Below, in pieces: positions 1 through 9,387 of a stretch of DNA of 64,000 nucleotides (position 1 is its first letter; each line of letters starts with the position of its first letter). The position numbers were made by a program, and so were the translations under genes. This stretch comes from an uncultured Coriobacteriaceae bacterium (GTDB taxonomy: Bacteria > Actinomycetota > Coriobacteriia > Coriobacteriales > Atopobiaceae): positions 1 through 64,000 of the forward strand of contig CADALE010000001.1 in NCBI GenBank assembly GCA_902788705.1, written 5' to 3'. A model generated the notes under the pieces. That model did no database searches, was not told the DNA's origin, and saw only the letters and a program-made list of their open reading frames with translations.

Positions 1-1
1 G

Positions 2-328
2 GCCATGAAGGACCAGCTTCCCTACACCGAGTGCCTGAAGGACTCCATCGCCCGCGCTTGGCCGTACTTCCAGGACGAGATCGCCCCGCAGCTCAAGGCT
101 GGCAAGCGCGTCCTCATCGCTGCCCACGGCAACTCGCTGCGCTCGCTCGTCATGATGTTCGAGCACCTCACCCCCGAGCAGATCCTCGAGGTCAACATCC
201 CGACCGCCATTCCTCTGTCCTACACCTTCGACCAGGACTGGAACGTCGTGGACAAGCACTACATCGGCGACCCCGACGTGATCGCCGCCAAGATCGACGC
301 CGTCGCCAACCAGGGCAAGGCCAAGTAG
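2..328 (+). CDS. gpmA: 2,3-bisphosphoglycerate-dependent phosphoglycerate mutase, C-terminal part (5' end outside window)
   Basis: This is the last ~109 codons of a glycolytic phosphoglycerate mutase, which interconverts 3- and 2-phosphoglycerate in the cytosol. The reading frame is open to the left edge of the window, so the N-terminal RHG phosphohistidine motif is not visible. The visible part has the second catalytic histidine in the motif HGNSLR (about residue 41 of the visible fragment), followed by a stretch ending in SYTFDQDW that is typical of the dPGM C-terminal half. The product ends in a Lys/Ala-rich tail, NQGKAK. The last 41 bp of the gene are repeated 123 bp downstream, after a hairpin. 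I am confident of the family; cofactor dependence is inferred from the family. Confidence 0.9.
   Translation, partial: AMKDQLPYTECLKDSIARAWPYFQDEIAPQLKAGKRVLIAAHGNSLRSLVMMFEHLTPEQILEVNIPTAIPLSYTFDQDWNVVDKHYIGDPDVIAAKIDAVANQGKAK
288..328 (+). repeat. Direct repeat, copy 1 (3' end of gpmA including stop)
   Basis: These 41 bp encode the last 12 residues and the stop codon of gpmA. They are repeated identically at 411-451. The two copies are 123 bp apart, and each is followed by a GC-rich hairpin. Confidence 0.95.
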
Positions 329-375
329 GAGTGCTTTCCGCATAACGCTTCCGCCAAGGTGCGATCTTGGCGGCG

Positions 376-408
376 GAGGCCGCGCGCTCCCTGCGCGGCC
401 TCTTCCTA
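376..408 (+). terminator. Hairpin/terminator after gpmA
   Basis: Perfect 10-bp stem (376-385 with 393-402, GAGGCCGCGC and its complement) with a 7-nt loop, followed by a weak pyrimidine run TTCCT. It lies between the two copies of the gpmA tail. Confidence 0.7.
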
Positions 409-410
409 AT

Positions 411-451
411 CCAAGATCGACGCCGTCGCCAACCAGGGCAAGGCCAAGTAG
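411..451 (+). repeat. Direct repeat, copy 2 (duplicated gpmA tail)
   Basis: Identical to 288-328, including the TAG stop, but with no gene in front of it. It looks like a remnant of a tandem duplication of the gpmA 3' end and terminator. Confidence 0.95.
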
Positions 452-477
452 TCTTCCGCGCAATACGCAATGGCTTC

Positions 478-512
478 GAGGGGCGTCTCCGAGAGGGGGC
501 GCCCCTCGTCTT
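478..512 (+). terminator. Second hairpin/terminator after duplicated gpmA tail
   Basis: Stem GAGGGGCG (478-485) pairs with CGCCCCTC (500-507) across a 14-nt loop, followed by GTCTTGT. It occupies the same place after repeat copy 2 as the 376-402 hairpin does after copy 1. Confidence 0.55.
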
Positions 513-517
513 GTGGG

Positions 518-546
518 GTACCAAAGGGGAGTATCCCTTTTGGTAC
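518..546. repeat. GGTACC-ended inverted repeat
   Basis: The imperfect palindrome runs from GTACCAAAGGGG to CCCTTTTGGTAC with a short central loop. Other GGTAC...GTACC palindromes occur at 10479, 10543, 14994 and 20251. From here to the oppB start I see no gene. Confidence 0.6.
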
Positions 547-679
547 GGTATGGTCGGACGATGGCGGGGGAAGGTGCCAAATGCCGCACATCATGTTTGC
601 AACGATGCCGGCCGCGTTTGCCCCCACGTTACGACACGATGCCCAAGTGGGCCCTTCCCCGTACGCAGTACCAGATTGG

Positions 680-688
680 TGCTATTCT
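680..688 (+). promoter_or_regulatory. Possible extended -10 promoter for opp operon
   Basis: TGCTATTCT matches an extended -10 (TGnTATnnT) about 120 bp before oppB. I see no convincing -35. The stretch 547-806 otherwise contains no gene that I can support. Confidence 0.3.
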
Positions 689-806
689 TATCCGCTAGTG
701 TTCGTGCAAGCCATGCGCACAGCCCCCACCACATGACCTGGCGCCAGCGCGCCTCATGCCGGAAGGCCGTGCCGCATGGGCAGTCATTCGAGAAGGTAGG
801 CAGGAG

Positions 807-1733
807 ATGGACTCAAAGACCTTGCGTTACATTGCCAAGCGCATCGTGATGGCAATCGTAACGCTATGGGCGGTCATCACCGTGACGTTCTTCGTCATGA
901 AGGCCGTTCCCGGCGACCCCTTCGCGTCCGAGAAGGCAGTCACCCCGGCAGCGCGGGCGGCGCTGGAGGCTAAGTACGGCCTCGACAAGCCGCTCATGGA
1001 GCAGTACAAGAACTATCTCGTCGGTGCGTTGCACTTCGACTTCGGCCCGTCGCTTAAGGTGCGCGGCCGCGAGGTCACGGCCATCATCCTTGACGGCATG
1101 CGCACCTCCGCCAAGCTTGGCATCATCGCCCTGCTCATCGCCACGGTAACGGGCATCGTGCTGGGGTCCATCGCCGCGCTTCGGCGCAACACCATCTTCG
1201 ACAAGTTCATCATGGTCATCACCACGGCCTTCGTGTCCATGCCGTCGTTCATCATGGGTTCGTTGCTGCTCATCCTATTTGCCATCAAGCTCAAGTGGCT
1301 TCCCGCAAACGGCGCGCAGCCTGGCGGCCTCATCCTCCCCGTGATCACGCTGTCGCTGTACCCGATGTCCTACATCACGCGCCTCACGCGCTCCTCGATG
1401 CTTGACGTGCTGGGCCAGGACTACATCCGCACCGCCAAGGCCAAGGGCGTCTCCGAGCGCAACGTCATCATGAAGCACGCGCTCAAGAACTCCCTCATCC
1501 CGGTCATCACCTACTTTGGTCCCGAGCTTGCCTACATCGTGACGGGTTCGCTCGTGGTCGAGCAGATCTTCGCCGTGCCGGGCATCGGCCGCTACTTCGT
1601 GAGCTCCATCACGGGCCGCGACTACCCACTGATCATGGGCACCACCATCGTTCTGGCGTCCCTCATCGTCATCATGAACCTCGTGAGCGACATCATGTAC
1701 AAGGTTGTCGACCCGCGCATCAACCTGGAGTAG
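807..1733 (+). CDS. oppB: Oligopeptide/dipeptide ABC transporter permease OppB
   Basis: 308-residue inner-membrane subunit of a peptide importer. An N-terminal helix (about residues 10-30) is followed by a periplasmic-side loop containing PGDPF, then five further hydrophobic helices. The EAA-type cytoplasmic loop that contacts the ATPases is visible around DYIRTAKAKGVSERNVIMKH. The C-terminus ends VDPRINLE, as usual for the DppB/OppB family. The reading frame is open further upstream, but the ATG at 807 has a GAAGG ribosome site and matches the family N-terminus. It is the first gene of a tight oppBCDF operon, with oppC starting 12 bp after its stop. Peptide specificity is by family, not shown here. 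Confidence 0.93.
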   Translation: MDSKTLRYIAKRIVMAIVTLWAVITVTFFVMKAVPGDPFASEKAVTPAARAALEAKYGLDKPLMEQYKNYLVGALHFDFGPSLKVRGREVTAIILDGMRTSAKLGIIALLIATVTGIVLGSIAALRRNTIFDKFIMVITTAFVSMPSFIMGSLLLILFAIKLKWLPANGAQPGGLILPVITLSLYPMSYITRLTRSSMLDVLGQDYIRTAKAKGVSERNVIMKHALKNSLIPVITYFGPELAYIVTGSLVVEQIFAVPGIGRYFVSSITGRDYPLIMGTTIVLASLIVIMNLVSDIMYKVVDPRINLE

Positions 1734-1745
1734 GAGGTGAGCCAC

Positions 1746-2807
1746 ATGGACATCAAGAATCCCCTCAGCATGCACGTCAACGCCGAGGACTTCCTCCCCG
1801 CAAGCGAGGAGGAGAAGGCCTACATGGTGCAGATGCGCCCGTCAACCACGTTCTTCCGCGATGGCTGCAGGCGCCTGTACAAGAACAAGGTGGCCTTCGT
1901 GAGCATGCTGGTCATCATCGCGATCACCGTGGCCTCCATCGTCCTGCCGATGGTGTGGCCCTACCGATACGAGCAGCAGCTGGGCGTGCAGCCCGGCAAG
2001 CCCGTGGACGCCTCGTTCCTCAACCTCGCGCCCATGGAGTACTCCAGCACCGAGCAGGCCCGCATCGACGCGGGCGAGAGCGTGTTCCCGCACCTCTTCG
2101 GCACTGATGCCGCGGGCCGCGACTACTTTATCCGCGTGGTGTACGGCACCCGCATCAGCCTTGCCGTGGGCTTCTTCGCCTCCATCATCGTGCTGGTGGT
2201 GGGCATGACGCTCGGGTCCATCGCCGGCTTCATGGGAGGCCGCGTCGACATGGTCATCATGCGCATCGTGGACATCATCTACTCGCTGCCCGACATGCTC
2301 ATGGTCATCCTGCTGGCCGCCGTCATGCGCGAGACCATCGGCACCTCGCTGGAGGGCACTGTGCTTGCCAACATCGGCGCCAACATCATCTCGCTCTTCA
2401 TCATCTTCGCGCTGCTGTACTGGTGCTCGATGGCGCGCCTCATCCGCGGCCAGATCCTGTCGCTGCGCGAGCAGGAGTACGTGCTGGCCGCCCAGGCCAC
2501 CGGTGCCGGCGCCCGCTGGATCATCGTCAAGCACCTCATCCCCAACTGCATCTCGGTGGTCATCATCTCCACGGCGCTGCAGATCCCCTCGGCCATCTTC
2601 ACCGAGTCGTTCCTCTCGTTCCTGGGCCTGGGCGTCAACGCCCCCATGCCGTCGCTTGGCAGTCTTGCCTCCGACGCGCTCAACGGCATCACCAGCTACT
2701 CGTATCGCCTCGTGATCCCGGCCATCGTCATCTCGCTCATCGTGCTGTCCCTCAACCTCTTTGGCGACGGCCTGCGCGATGCGTTCGACCCCAAGCTCAA
2801 CCAGTAA
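1746..2807 (+). CDS. oppC: Oligopeptide/dipeptide ABC transporter permease OppC
   Basis: 353-residue second permease subunit, partner of OppB. It has the OppC_N-type first helix (about residues 53-73), a long extracytoplasmic segment containing FGTDAAGRDYFIRVVYGTR, which is typical of DppC/OppC, and five more helices. The EAA loop is at about LREQEYVLAAQATGAGARWI. The C-terminus GDGLRDAFDPKLNQ is a family hallmark. A GTG at 1737 is in frame, but the GGAGGTGA ribosome site at 1733-1740 fits the ATG at 1746. It lies 15 bp before oppD. Confidence 0.93.
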   Translation: MDIKNPLSMHVNAEDFLPASEEEKAYMVQMRPSTTFFRDGCRRLYKNKVAFVSMLVIIAITVASIVLPMVWPYRYEQQLGVQPGKPVDASFLNLAPMEYSSTEQARIDAGESVFPHLFGTDAAGRDYFIRVVYGTRISLAVGFFASIIVLVVGMTLGSIAGFMGGRVDMVIMRIVDIIYSLPDMLMVILLAAVMRETIGTSLEGTVLANIGANIISLFIIFALLYWCSMARLIRGQILSLREQEYVLAAQATGAGARWIIVKHLIPNCISVVIISTALQIPSAIFTESFLSFLGLGVNAPMPSLGSLASDALNGITSYSYRLVIPAIVISLIVLSLNLFGDGLRDAFDPKLNQ

Positions 2808-2822
2808 GGAAGGAGGCACCAC

Positions 2823-3937
2823 ATGGCACTTTTGGAGGTAACCGACCTGCACACGTCGTTCTTCACCGACGCGGGCGAGGTCAAGGCAGTGAACGGCGTC
2901 TCCTTCGCCCTCGAGCGTGGCAAGACGCTGGGCATCGTGGGCGAGTCGGGCTCGGGCAAGTCGGTCACGGCATATTCCATCATGCAGATCCTGGCGTCCA
3001 CCGGAAAGATCGTCTCGGGCTCCATCAAGCTTGACGGCCAGGAGCTGGTCGGCGCGGGCGAGAAGGCCATGCGCGACGTGCGCGGCAACAAGATCAGCAT
3101 CATCTTCCAGGACCCGATGACCTCGCTGAACCCCACCTACACCATCGGCCACCAGCTCATCGAGGCCATCACCCTGCACACCAACCGCAACAAGCAGGAG
3201 GCGTGGGACCGCGCGGTCGAGATGCTGCGCCTCGTGGGCATCAACGAGCCCGAGAAGCGCATGAAGCAGTACCCGCACGAGCATTCCGGCGGCATGCGCC
3301 AGCGCATCATGATCGCCATGGCGCTTGCCTGCGAGCCTGACATCCTGATTGCCGACGAGCCCACCACGGCCCTTGACGTGACCATCCAGGCCCAGATCCT
3401 CGAGCTCATGCAGAAGCTCCAGGAGGAGATGGGCATGGCCATCATCATGATCACGCACGACCTGGGCGTCGTGGCGCAGATGTGCGACGAGATCGTGGTC
3501 ATGTACGCCGGCAGCTACTGCGAGCGTGGCACGGCCGAGGAGATCTTCTACAACCCGCGCCACGAGTACACCAAGGGCCTGCTGCGCTCCATCCCCACGA
3601 TGGACACGATGGGCCAGAAGCTGCAGCCCATCACGGGAACGCCCATCGACCTGCTCAACCTGCCGGCGGGCTGCCCCTTTGCCCCGCGCTGCGACAACGC
3701 CATGAAGATCTGCATCCGCCAGGCTCCCGAGAGCATGGTCATCAACGACGACCACAAGGCCTCGTGCTGGATGAACGTGAAGGACCTGTTCGAGGCCCAG
3801 CAGGCCGAGGCCACGCCGGAGCCCAAGGCCACGCCGGAGCCCAAGGCGCCGCTTGCGCCGGAGGACGTGGTGGACGAGATCTTTGCCCAGGAGGTCGCGG
3901 CAGCCGAGCGCGGCGCGGCCCAGGAAGGCGGTGAGGC

Positions 3938-3941
<4 letters not shown>
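2823..3941 (+). CDS. oppD: Oligopeptide/dipeptide ABC transporter ATP-binding protein OppD
   Basis: 372-residue ATPase. Visible motifs are Walker A GESGSGKS (about 40), the ABC signature HSGGMRQR, Walker B ILIADEPTTALD and the switch His in MITHDLG. The C-terminal oligopeptide/dipeptide domain contains GCPFAPRC and two further Cys, a four-Cys set also seen in OppF. After it comes a ~45-residue Pro/Glu/Ala tail that includes two copies of ATPEPK and ends in an acidic stretch, longer than usual for DppD. The gene starts after AAGGAGG and overlaps oppF by 4 bp (ATGA), indicating translational coupling. Confidence 0.93.
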
Positions 3942-4933
<992 letters not shown>

Positions 4934-4960
4934 CGACGTCGCCCGACGCAAGAGCATGAC

Positions 4961-4999
4961 GCGGGGCCGGAGGGGCTTTCCTTCCGGCCCCGCCTTGTT
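4961..4999 (+). terminator. Rho-independent terminator after oppF
   Basis: Perfect 11-bp GC stem (GCGGGGCCGGA at 4961-4971 with its complement at 4983-4993), then TTGTT. It separates oppBCDF from oppA, so oppA probably has its own promoter. Confidence 0.85.
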
Positions 5000-5112
5000 A
5001 TGCGAGTATCGGAAGTGCGGCGTACCCTCGTCACTTCCAACGTCGGCAGGGCCGTCGCCGCGAGTCACAACTCTGTCAAACGATTTGCAGGAGGTGTGAC
5101 AATCGGTGCGCG

Positions 5113-5141
5113 GTTGTTATGTGTATGTGATGTAGTGATAC
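5113..5141 (+). promoter_or_regulatory. Possible promoter of oppA
   Basis: TTGTTA, a 17-bp spacer, then GATACC, ending about 50 bp before the oppA start. It lies downstream of the oppF terminator. The -10 is poor, so this is tentative. Confidence 0.4.
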
Positions 5142-5192
5142 CATCTTCGGGCCTTGCGTTTTTTGTCACTGTTTTTTGGAAGGAGCAACATC

Positions 5193-7034
5193 ATGTCCAA
5201 CCTTACTCGTAGGGATATGCTGCGTGCCTTCGGCGTCGTGAGCGCCACCAGCATGCTGGCCGCTTGCGGCGGCAGCAACGGCGGCAGCAACGGCGGCGAC
5301 AACGCCGACGGCGCTGCCGACGGCGGCGAGGCCGCTGCAGCGCAGTCCATCGCGGTCTGCCTGTCCTCCGAGCCCGACAACATCGACCCCGCCCTCAACT
5401 CCGCGGTCGACGGCGCCACGATGATCGTGCACCTGTTCGCCGGCCTGGCCAAGTGGGAGAAGGACGGCGAGGCCTTCGTCATCGCCCCCGACTGCGCCAC
5501 CGAGCTGCCCGAGCCCGTTGACAACGGCGACGGCACCTACACCTACACCTACACCCTGCGTGACGGCCTGAAGTGGTCGGACGGCCAGGACCTCACCGCT
5601 GCCGACTTCGAGTTCGCCATGAAGCGCGCCTCCAGCGCTGACCTCGGCGCCGACTATGGCTACCTCTATGAGGTTGTCGACGGCTACTCCGAGGATGGCT
5701 CCTCCGAGATCAACGTCACCGCTGTTGACGAGAAGACCCTCCAGATCGTCACCACCGTCGTGGTTCCTTACTGGGACGAGCTGCTTGCCTTCCCCACCTT
5801 CTTCCCCGTGCGCGAGGATGTCGTGGCCAACGAGGCTTGGGCAACCGATCCTTCCACCTACATCTCCAACGGCGCCTACACCATGACCGGCTGGGACCAC
5901 AACTCGGTCATCACCGTCGAGAAGAACCCCAACTACTACGACGCTGACGCCATCACCATGGACAAGATCGAGTTCTACCTGTCCGACGACGCCAACAACA
6001 TGCTGGCCAACTTCGAGAACGGCACCTGGCAGCTGATCGACGACGTTCCCACCAACGAGATCGCCGCCCTCAAGGAGAAGTACCCCGAGGAGTTCGTGGT
6101 TGCTGGTCAGATCGGCACCTACTACGTGAACTGGAACGTCAACAAGAACATCCTGCCTGCTGGCTCCACCCTCACCGGCGTCGAGGCCGAGAACGCCCGG
6201 GCCGAGATCCGTCGTGCCATCGGCCTGCTGTTCGACCGTAACTACATCGTCGAGGAGATCGGCCAGGCTGGCCAGGTTCCCGCCTCCTCCTTCGTGTCCA
6301 TGGGCCTCACCGAGCCCGACGGCTCCGAGTTCTATGAGAACGCCGGCGACGCCGCTGCCAACGGCTATGTGGGCTACTACGACGTGTCCGCCGACGCCCT
6401 CGAGTCCAACTTCAACCAGGCCGTCGAGACCCTCAAGAAGTACTACACCTTCGACGAGGCCACGGGCATGTTCACCGACTTCCCGACCATCGACTACCTG
6501 TACAACACCTCCGAGGGCCACAAGGCCATCGGCGAGTACCTCGCTTCCGCGTTGGCTCAGGTGGGCATCACGATGAACCTCGAGAACCAGGAGTGGAACA
6601 CCTTCCTGAACACCCGTAAGGCCGGCGACTACACGGTGGCCCGCAACGGCTGGCTGTGCGACTACAACGACCCCATCTCCATGCTCGACATGTGGGTGTC
6701 CAACTCCGGCAACAACGACTGCCAGTTCGGCAAGGGCGACCACGCCTCCGTCGCTGCCTACAGCATCGACTGCACCGACCTTGGCTATGACCTCAAGGTC
6801 GAGAACGGCACCTGGGCTGACACCTTCGACGCCGTCATCGCGCTCGTCAAGTCCGAGGGCGACAACTCCAAGCGCATGGCCCTCATGCACAAGGCCGAGG
6901 ACCTGCTCATGAGCACCGGTGCCATCTGCCCGCTGTACTTCTACACCGACCTCTACATGATCTCGCAGTCCGTCCAGGGCTTCTTCAGCATTCCTCTGGG
7001 CTACAAGTTCTTCCACTACACCACCGTTGCCTAA
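5193..7034 (+). CDS. oppA: Peptide ABC transporter substrate-binding lipoprotein OppA
   Basis: 613-residue SBP_bac_5 family protein that captures oligopeptides outside the cell for the OppBCDF importer. The N-terminus has both a twin-arginine-like motif (TRRDML) and a lipobox (MLAAC, lipidated Cys about 25), so Tat export followed by lipidation is possible. A Gly/Ser/Asn/Asp linker follows. The body has the family pattern EPDNIDPALNS, then a long LRDGLKWSDG segment. An in-frame ATG lies 13 codons upstream, but GGAAGGAG at 5178-5185 supports 5193. Its separation from oppBCDF by a terminator would allow the excess of binding protein usual in such systems. The exact peptide range is unknown. Confidence 0.92.
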   Translation: MSNLTRRDMLRAFGVVSATSMLAACGGSNGGSNGGDNADGAADGGEAAAAQSIAVCLSSEPDNIDPALNSAVDGATMIVHLFAGLAKWEKDGEAFVIAPDCATELPEPVDNGDGTYTYTYTLRDGLKWSDGQDLTAADFEFAMKRASSADLGADYGYLYEVVDGYSEDGSSEINVTAVDEKTLQIVTTVVVPYWDELLAFPTFFPVREDVVANEAWATDPSTYISNGAYTMTGWDHNSVITVEKNPNYYDADAITMDKIEFYLSDDANNMLANFENGTWQLIDDVPTNEIAALKEKYPEEFVVAGQIGTYYVNWNVNKNILPAGSTLTGVEAENARAEIRRAIGLLFDRNYIVEEIGQAGQVPASSFVSMGLTEPDGSEFYENAGDAAANGYVGYYDVSADALESNFNQAVETLKKYYTFDEATGMFTDFPTIDYLYNTSEGHKAIGEYLASALAQVGITMNLENQEWNTFLNTRKAGDYTVARNGWLCDYNDPISMLDMWVSNSGNNDCQFGKGDHASVAAYSIDCTDLGYDLKVENGTWADTFDAVIALVKSEGDNSKRMALMHKAEDLLMSTGAICPLYFYTDLYMISQSVQGFFSIPLGYKFFHYTTVA

Positions 7035-7062
7035 GCGCGGCGTAGCGGCACTGTGATCATGG

Positions 7063-7093
7063 GGCGCCTCGGCTTTTGCCGGGGCGCCTTTTT
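7063..7093 (+). terminator. Terminator after oppA
   Basis: 11-bp stem (7063-7073 with 7078-7088, one G-U pair) followed by TTTTT. Confidence 0.85.
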
Positions 7094-7201
7094 CGTGTGC
7101 GGTAAGCGGGGCAAGGGGATGGGAGAGCTGTCGTGCCAGCCGCCGGCCTGCAGGCAGTCGGCAGCCACACTCACGCAACGCCAACATTTTCAAATTCTCG
7201 C

Positions 7202-7230
7202 TTGCATCAAAAGGTGAGTCTGCTAGTATA
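7202..7230 (+). promoter_or_regulatory. Promoter of tRNA-Leu
   Basis: TTGCAT (-35) and TAGTAT (-10) are 17 bp apart, ending 17 bp before the tRNA. The sequence just upstream (7184-7200, CCAACATTTTCAAATTC) is nearly the same as that before the tRNA-Gly promoter, suggesting a conserved UP-like element. Confidence 0.75.
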
Positions 7231-7247
7231 TCCCTTGCGCTAATCTT

Positions 7248-7337
7248 GTCGGAGTGGCGGAATTGGCAGACGCGCTAGCTTGAGGTGCTAGTGCCTAATC
7301 AACGGGCGTGCGGGTTCAAGTCCCGCCTCCGACACCA
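7248..7337 (+). tRNA. tRNA-Leu (anticodon GAG)
   Basis: The acceptor stem GTCGGAG pairs with CTCCGAC, followed by discriminator A and an encoded CCA. The anticodon stem CTAGC/GCTAG encloses the loop TTGAGGT (anticodon GAG, reading CUC). A long variable arm and a T-loop GTTCAAGTC complete a class II tRNA. Confidence 0.95.
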
Positions 7338-7345
7338 CGAAAACC

Positions 7346-7367
7346 ACGGGCCCACGGGCCCGTTTTT
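7346..7367 (+). terminator. Terminator after tRNA-Leu
   Basis: Palindromic ACGGGCCC...GGGCCCGT directly followed by TTTTT, 8 bp after the tRNA CCA. Confidence 0.8.
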
Positions 7368-7479
7368 CGTATCGAGGCACTGTTCCCGCGTGGCGGTCTG
7401 GCGCCCCGGTGGCCGTGCCAGGTGGCGGCGCCTGCCCGCCTCGGCGGCAACCGCGCACGCGCTATCCCAAGGAGCGGCA

Positions 7480-9306
7480 ATGGCAAACACAGACGACATG
7501 GTGCCGCGGGTCGAGCACGAGCGCGTGGTGAGCGAGCTCAGGCGTGCCAACCACCGGCTTTCGGGCACCATCAACATCGTTCTGGCCACGCTTGACTCCG
7601 AGGACGTGGGCACGCTGTTCACGCGCGTGCTGGAGGAGATAACCGACACCATCGAGGCCACGGGAACCCTGGTGTACCTGGCCGAGCCCGACGGATACCA
7701 CCTGCGGGGCGCCAGTAAGGGCGTGGGCGGCCTGCGCGTGCCGCGCTTCATTCCCTTCGACCGTGCGATCGACTCGGTGACCACGCAGGCACGCGGTGCT
7801 GTGCGTCTTCGCGTGCAGACGCCCGACCGCGAGCAGCTGCGCCAGGGGCGCCTGAGCGAGCGCGAGGTGCTGGACGAGGGGTCCCAGCTTTCGCAGCGCA
7901 TCCCCGTTGACCTGCTGCCTCCCTTCGCGAGCTTCTATGCCGTGCCCGTGTGGTTTGGCAGCCAGGTGGTGGCCCTCATCGAGGTGGGGTGGACGCGCCA
8001 GCACCCGCTTGCGCAGGATGACGCCGACCTGCTGGACTCGGTAGCCCACTACCTGTCGGTGCAGCTTGTGGGTGCGTTCTCGGCCTTTCGCACCCAGCGA
8101 GAGGGGCGTCTGCGCGAGGCGTCCTCGCAGATCCGTGAGGAGCTGCTGGCCCACGACGAGCTAGCCGAGGGCGATGTGCAGCTTGCCTTTGCCCATGCCG
8201 CCACCATGGTTTCGGCGGTTGCCGTGCCCCTGCACGAGAACGCCTACCAGCGCATCATGATGGCCGACCTGCCAAACAGCGGCTCCCAGGTGGTGCCCCT
8301 CGACCTGTCTGGGCTTGCGCCCAACGGTGGCGAGGCCGAAGGCGTGGGCATCGCGCCAATAACGGATGGCTCGAGCCTTCATGAGTGGCTGCACGGCCTT
8401 GGCGAGCCCTGCATCGGCGCCGTGGTGGACGCGGGCAAGGTTGCCGGCGCTCGCCGGGCCTGCATGTTTCTGCGCGCTGCCGACGACGAGCCCTTCGACG
8501 ACCTTGACCTTGCCTTCCTCCAGGGCGTGGCGCACGACCTCGTGGTGGCAGCGGCGGGGGAGGAGGCCCGCTCGCACGACAGGCGCATCTCGCAGGCGCT
8601 GCAGACGGGCATGAAGAACCAGCTGCAACGGGTTGACGGCATCACGTCCGAGGGCCTGTACTCGTCGGCCACTGCCGCGGCCACGGTCGGGGGCGACTTC
8701 TACGACCTCATCCGGCTGCCGGGACGCCGTGCCTGCGTGATCATGGGCGATGTGTCGGGCAAGGGCGTCGAGGCCGCGTCGGTGTCAGCCGCGGTGCGCA
8801 CGGCGCTGGGCGCCTACTCGTGGGAGGGCCTGCGGCCGGCCCACATGGTTCGTCTGCTGAACGACTTCCTGCTGGGCTTCTCGCGCCTGGAGACGTTTGC
8901 CACCCTGTTCGTGGGCATGATCGACCTGGACAAGGCGTCGCTCACCTACTGCTCGGCTGGGCATCCGCCTGCGCTGCTGCTGCGCGCCGCTGAGGCCGAG
9001 CTCGTGCCGCTGGATGTGCAGTCGGGCGTGGTGGGCGCCTTCCCCGAGATGCGCTATCGCGATGGGCATACCACCCTGACGAACGGTGACGTGCTGCTGC
9101 TGTACACCGACGGCACCACCGAGGCCCGCGCGACCGACGGCCGCTTCTTTGGCGAGGACGGCCTGCGCGACGCCGTGATGCGCCACGCCTCCGATGGGGT
9201 GCCGGGCATCTGCCAGGCGCTGCTGGGTGAGCTTGACGCCTTTACCGACCGCACGCTGGAGGACGACGTGGCGCTCGTGGCGCTGCGCTTCGACGAGGTG
9301 GGCTAG
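7480..9306 (+). CDS. SpoIIE/RsbU-type PP2C serine phosphatase with GAF-like sensor regions
   Basis: 608-residue protein predicted to dephosphorylate a STAS-domain anti-sigma antagonist. The N-terminus (about 10-30) looks like a short coiled coil. Two GAF-like regions follow (about 35-200 and 220-385), and the C-terminal ~210 residues are a PPM/SpoIIE phosphatase. Metal-binding motifs visible there are GGDFYD, GDVSGKG, YTDGTTEA and DDVALVALR. The frame is open upstream through the tRNA, but the ATG at 7480 follows AAGGAG and matches where the protein-like sequence begins. The next gene, 81 bp downstream, encodes a STAS-HATPase fusion, its likely substrate or partner. What signal the GAF regions sense is not evident. 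No sigma factor gene is nearby. Confidence 0.85.
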   Translation: MANTDDMVPRVEHERVVSELRRANHRLSGTINIVLATLDSEDVGTLFTRVLEEITDTIEATGTLVYLAEPDGYHLRGASKGVGGLRVPRFIPFDRAIDSVTTQARGAVRLRVQTPDREQLRQGRLSEREVLDEGSQLSQRIPVDLLPPFASFYAVPVWFGSQVVALIEVGWTRQHPLAQDDADLLDSVAHYLSVQLVGAFSAFRTQREGRLREASSQIREELLAHDELAEGDVQLAFAHAATMVSAVAVPLHENAYQRIMMADLPNSGSQVVPLDLSGLAPNGGEAEGVGIAPITDGSSLHEWLHGLGEPCIGAVVDAGKVAGARRACMFLRAADDEPFDDLDLAFLQGVAHDLVVAAAGEEARSHDRRISQALQTGMKNQLQRVDGITSEGLYSSATAAATVGGDFYDLIRLPGRRACVIMGDVSGKGVEAASVSAAVRTALGAYSWEGLRPAHMVRLLNDFLLGFSRLETFATLFVGMIDLDKASLTYCSAGHPPALLLRAAEAELVPLDVQSGVVGAFPEMRYRDGHTTLTNGDVLLLYTDGTTEARATDGRFFGEDGLRDAVMRHASDGVPGICQALLGELDAFTDRTLEDDVALVALRFDEVG

Positions 9307-9387
9307 CGCGATCTTTCGCGACGACGCGCGCATGCAGAGTGTGTGACCAAGGTGCATAGCCTGCGCCAAGTTGGGAACAAACCCTGT

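Noticed and set aside
1842-3755. Long open frame on the minus strand across oppC/oppD
   Set aside because: It is antisense to well-identified genes, rich in Asp/His/Val/Ala from GC-rich codon bias, with no family motif. The same holds for minus frames at 5166-7193, 37826-39610 and 62189-63994.
5264-5330. Tandem GGCGGCAGCAACG units as a repeat element
   Set aside because: They encode the flexible Gly/Ser/Asn linker after the OppA lipobox.
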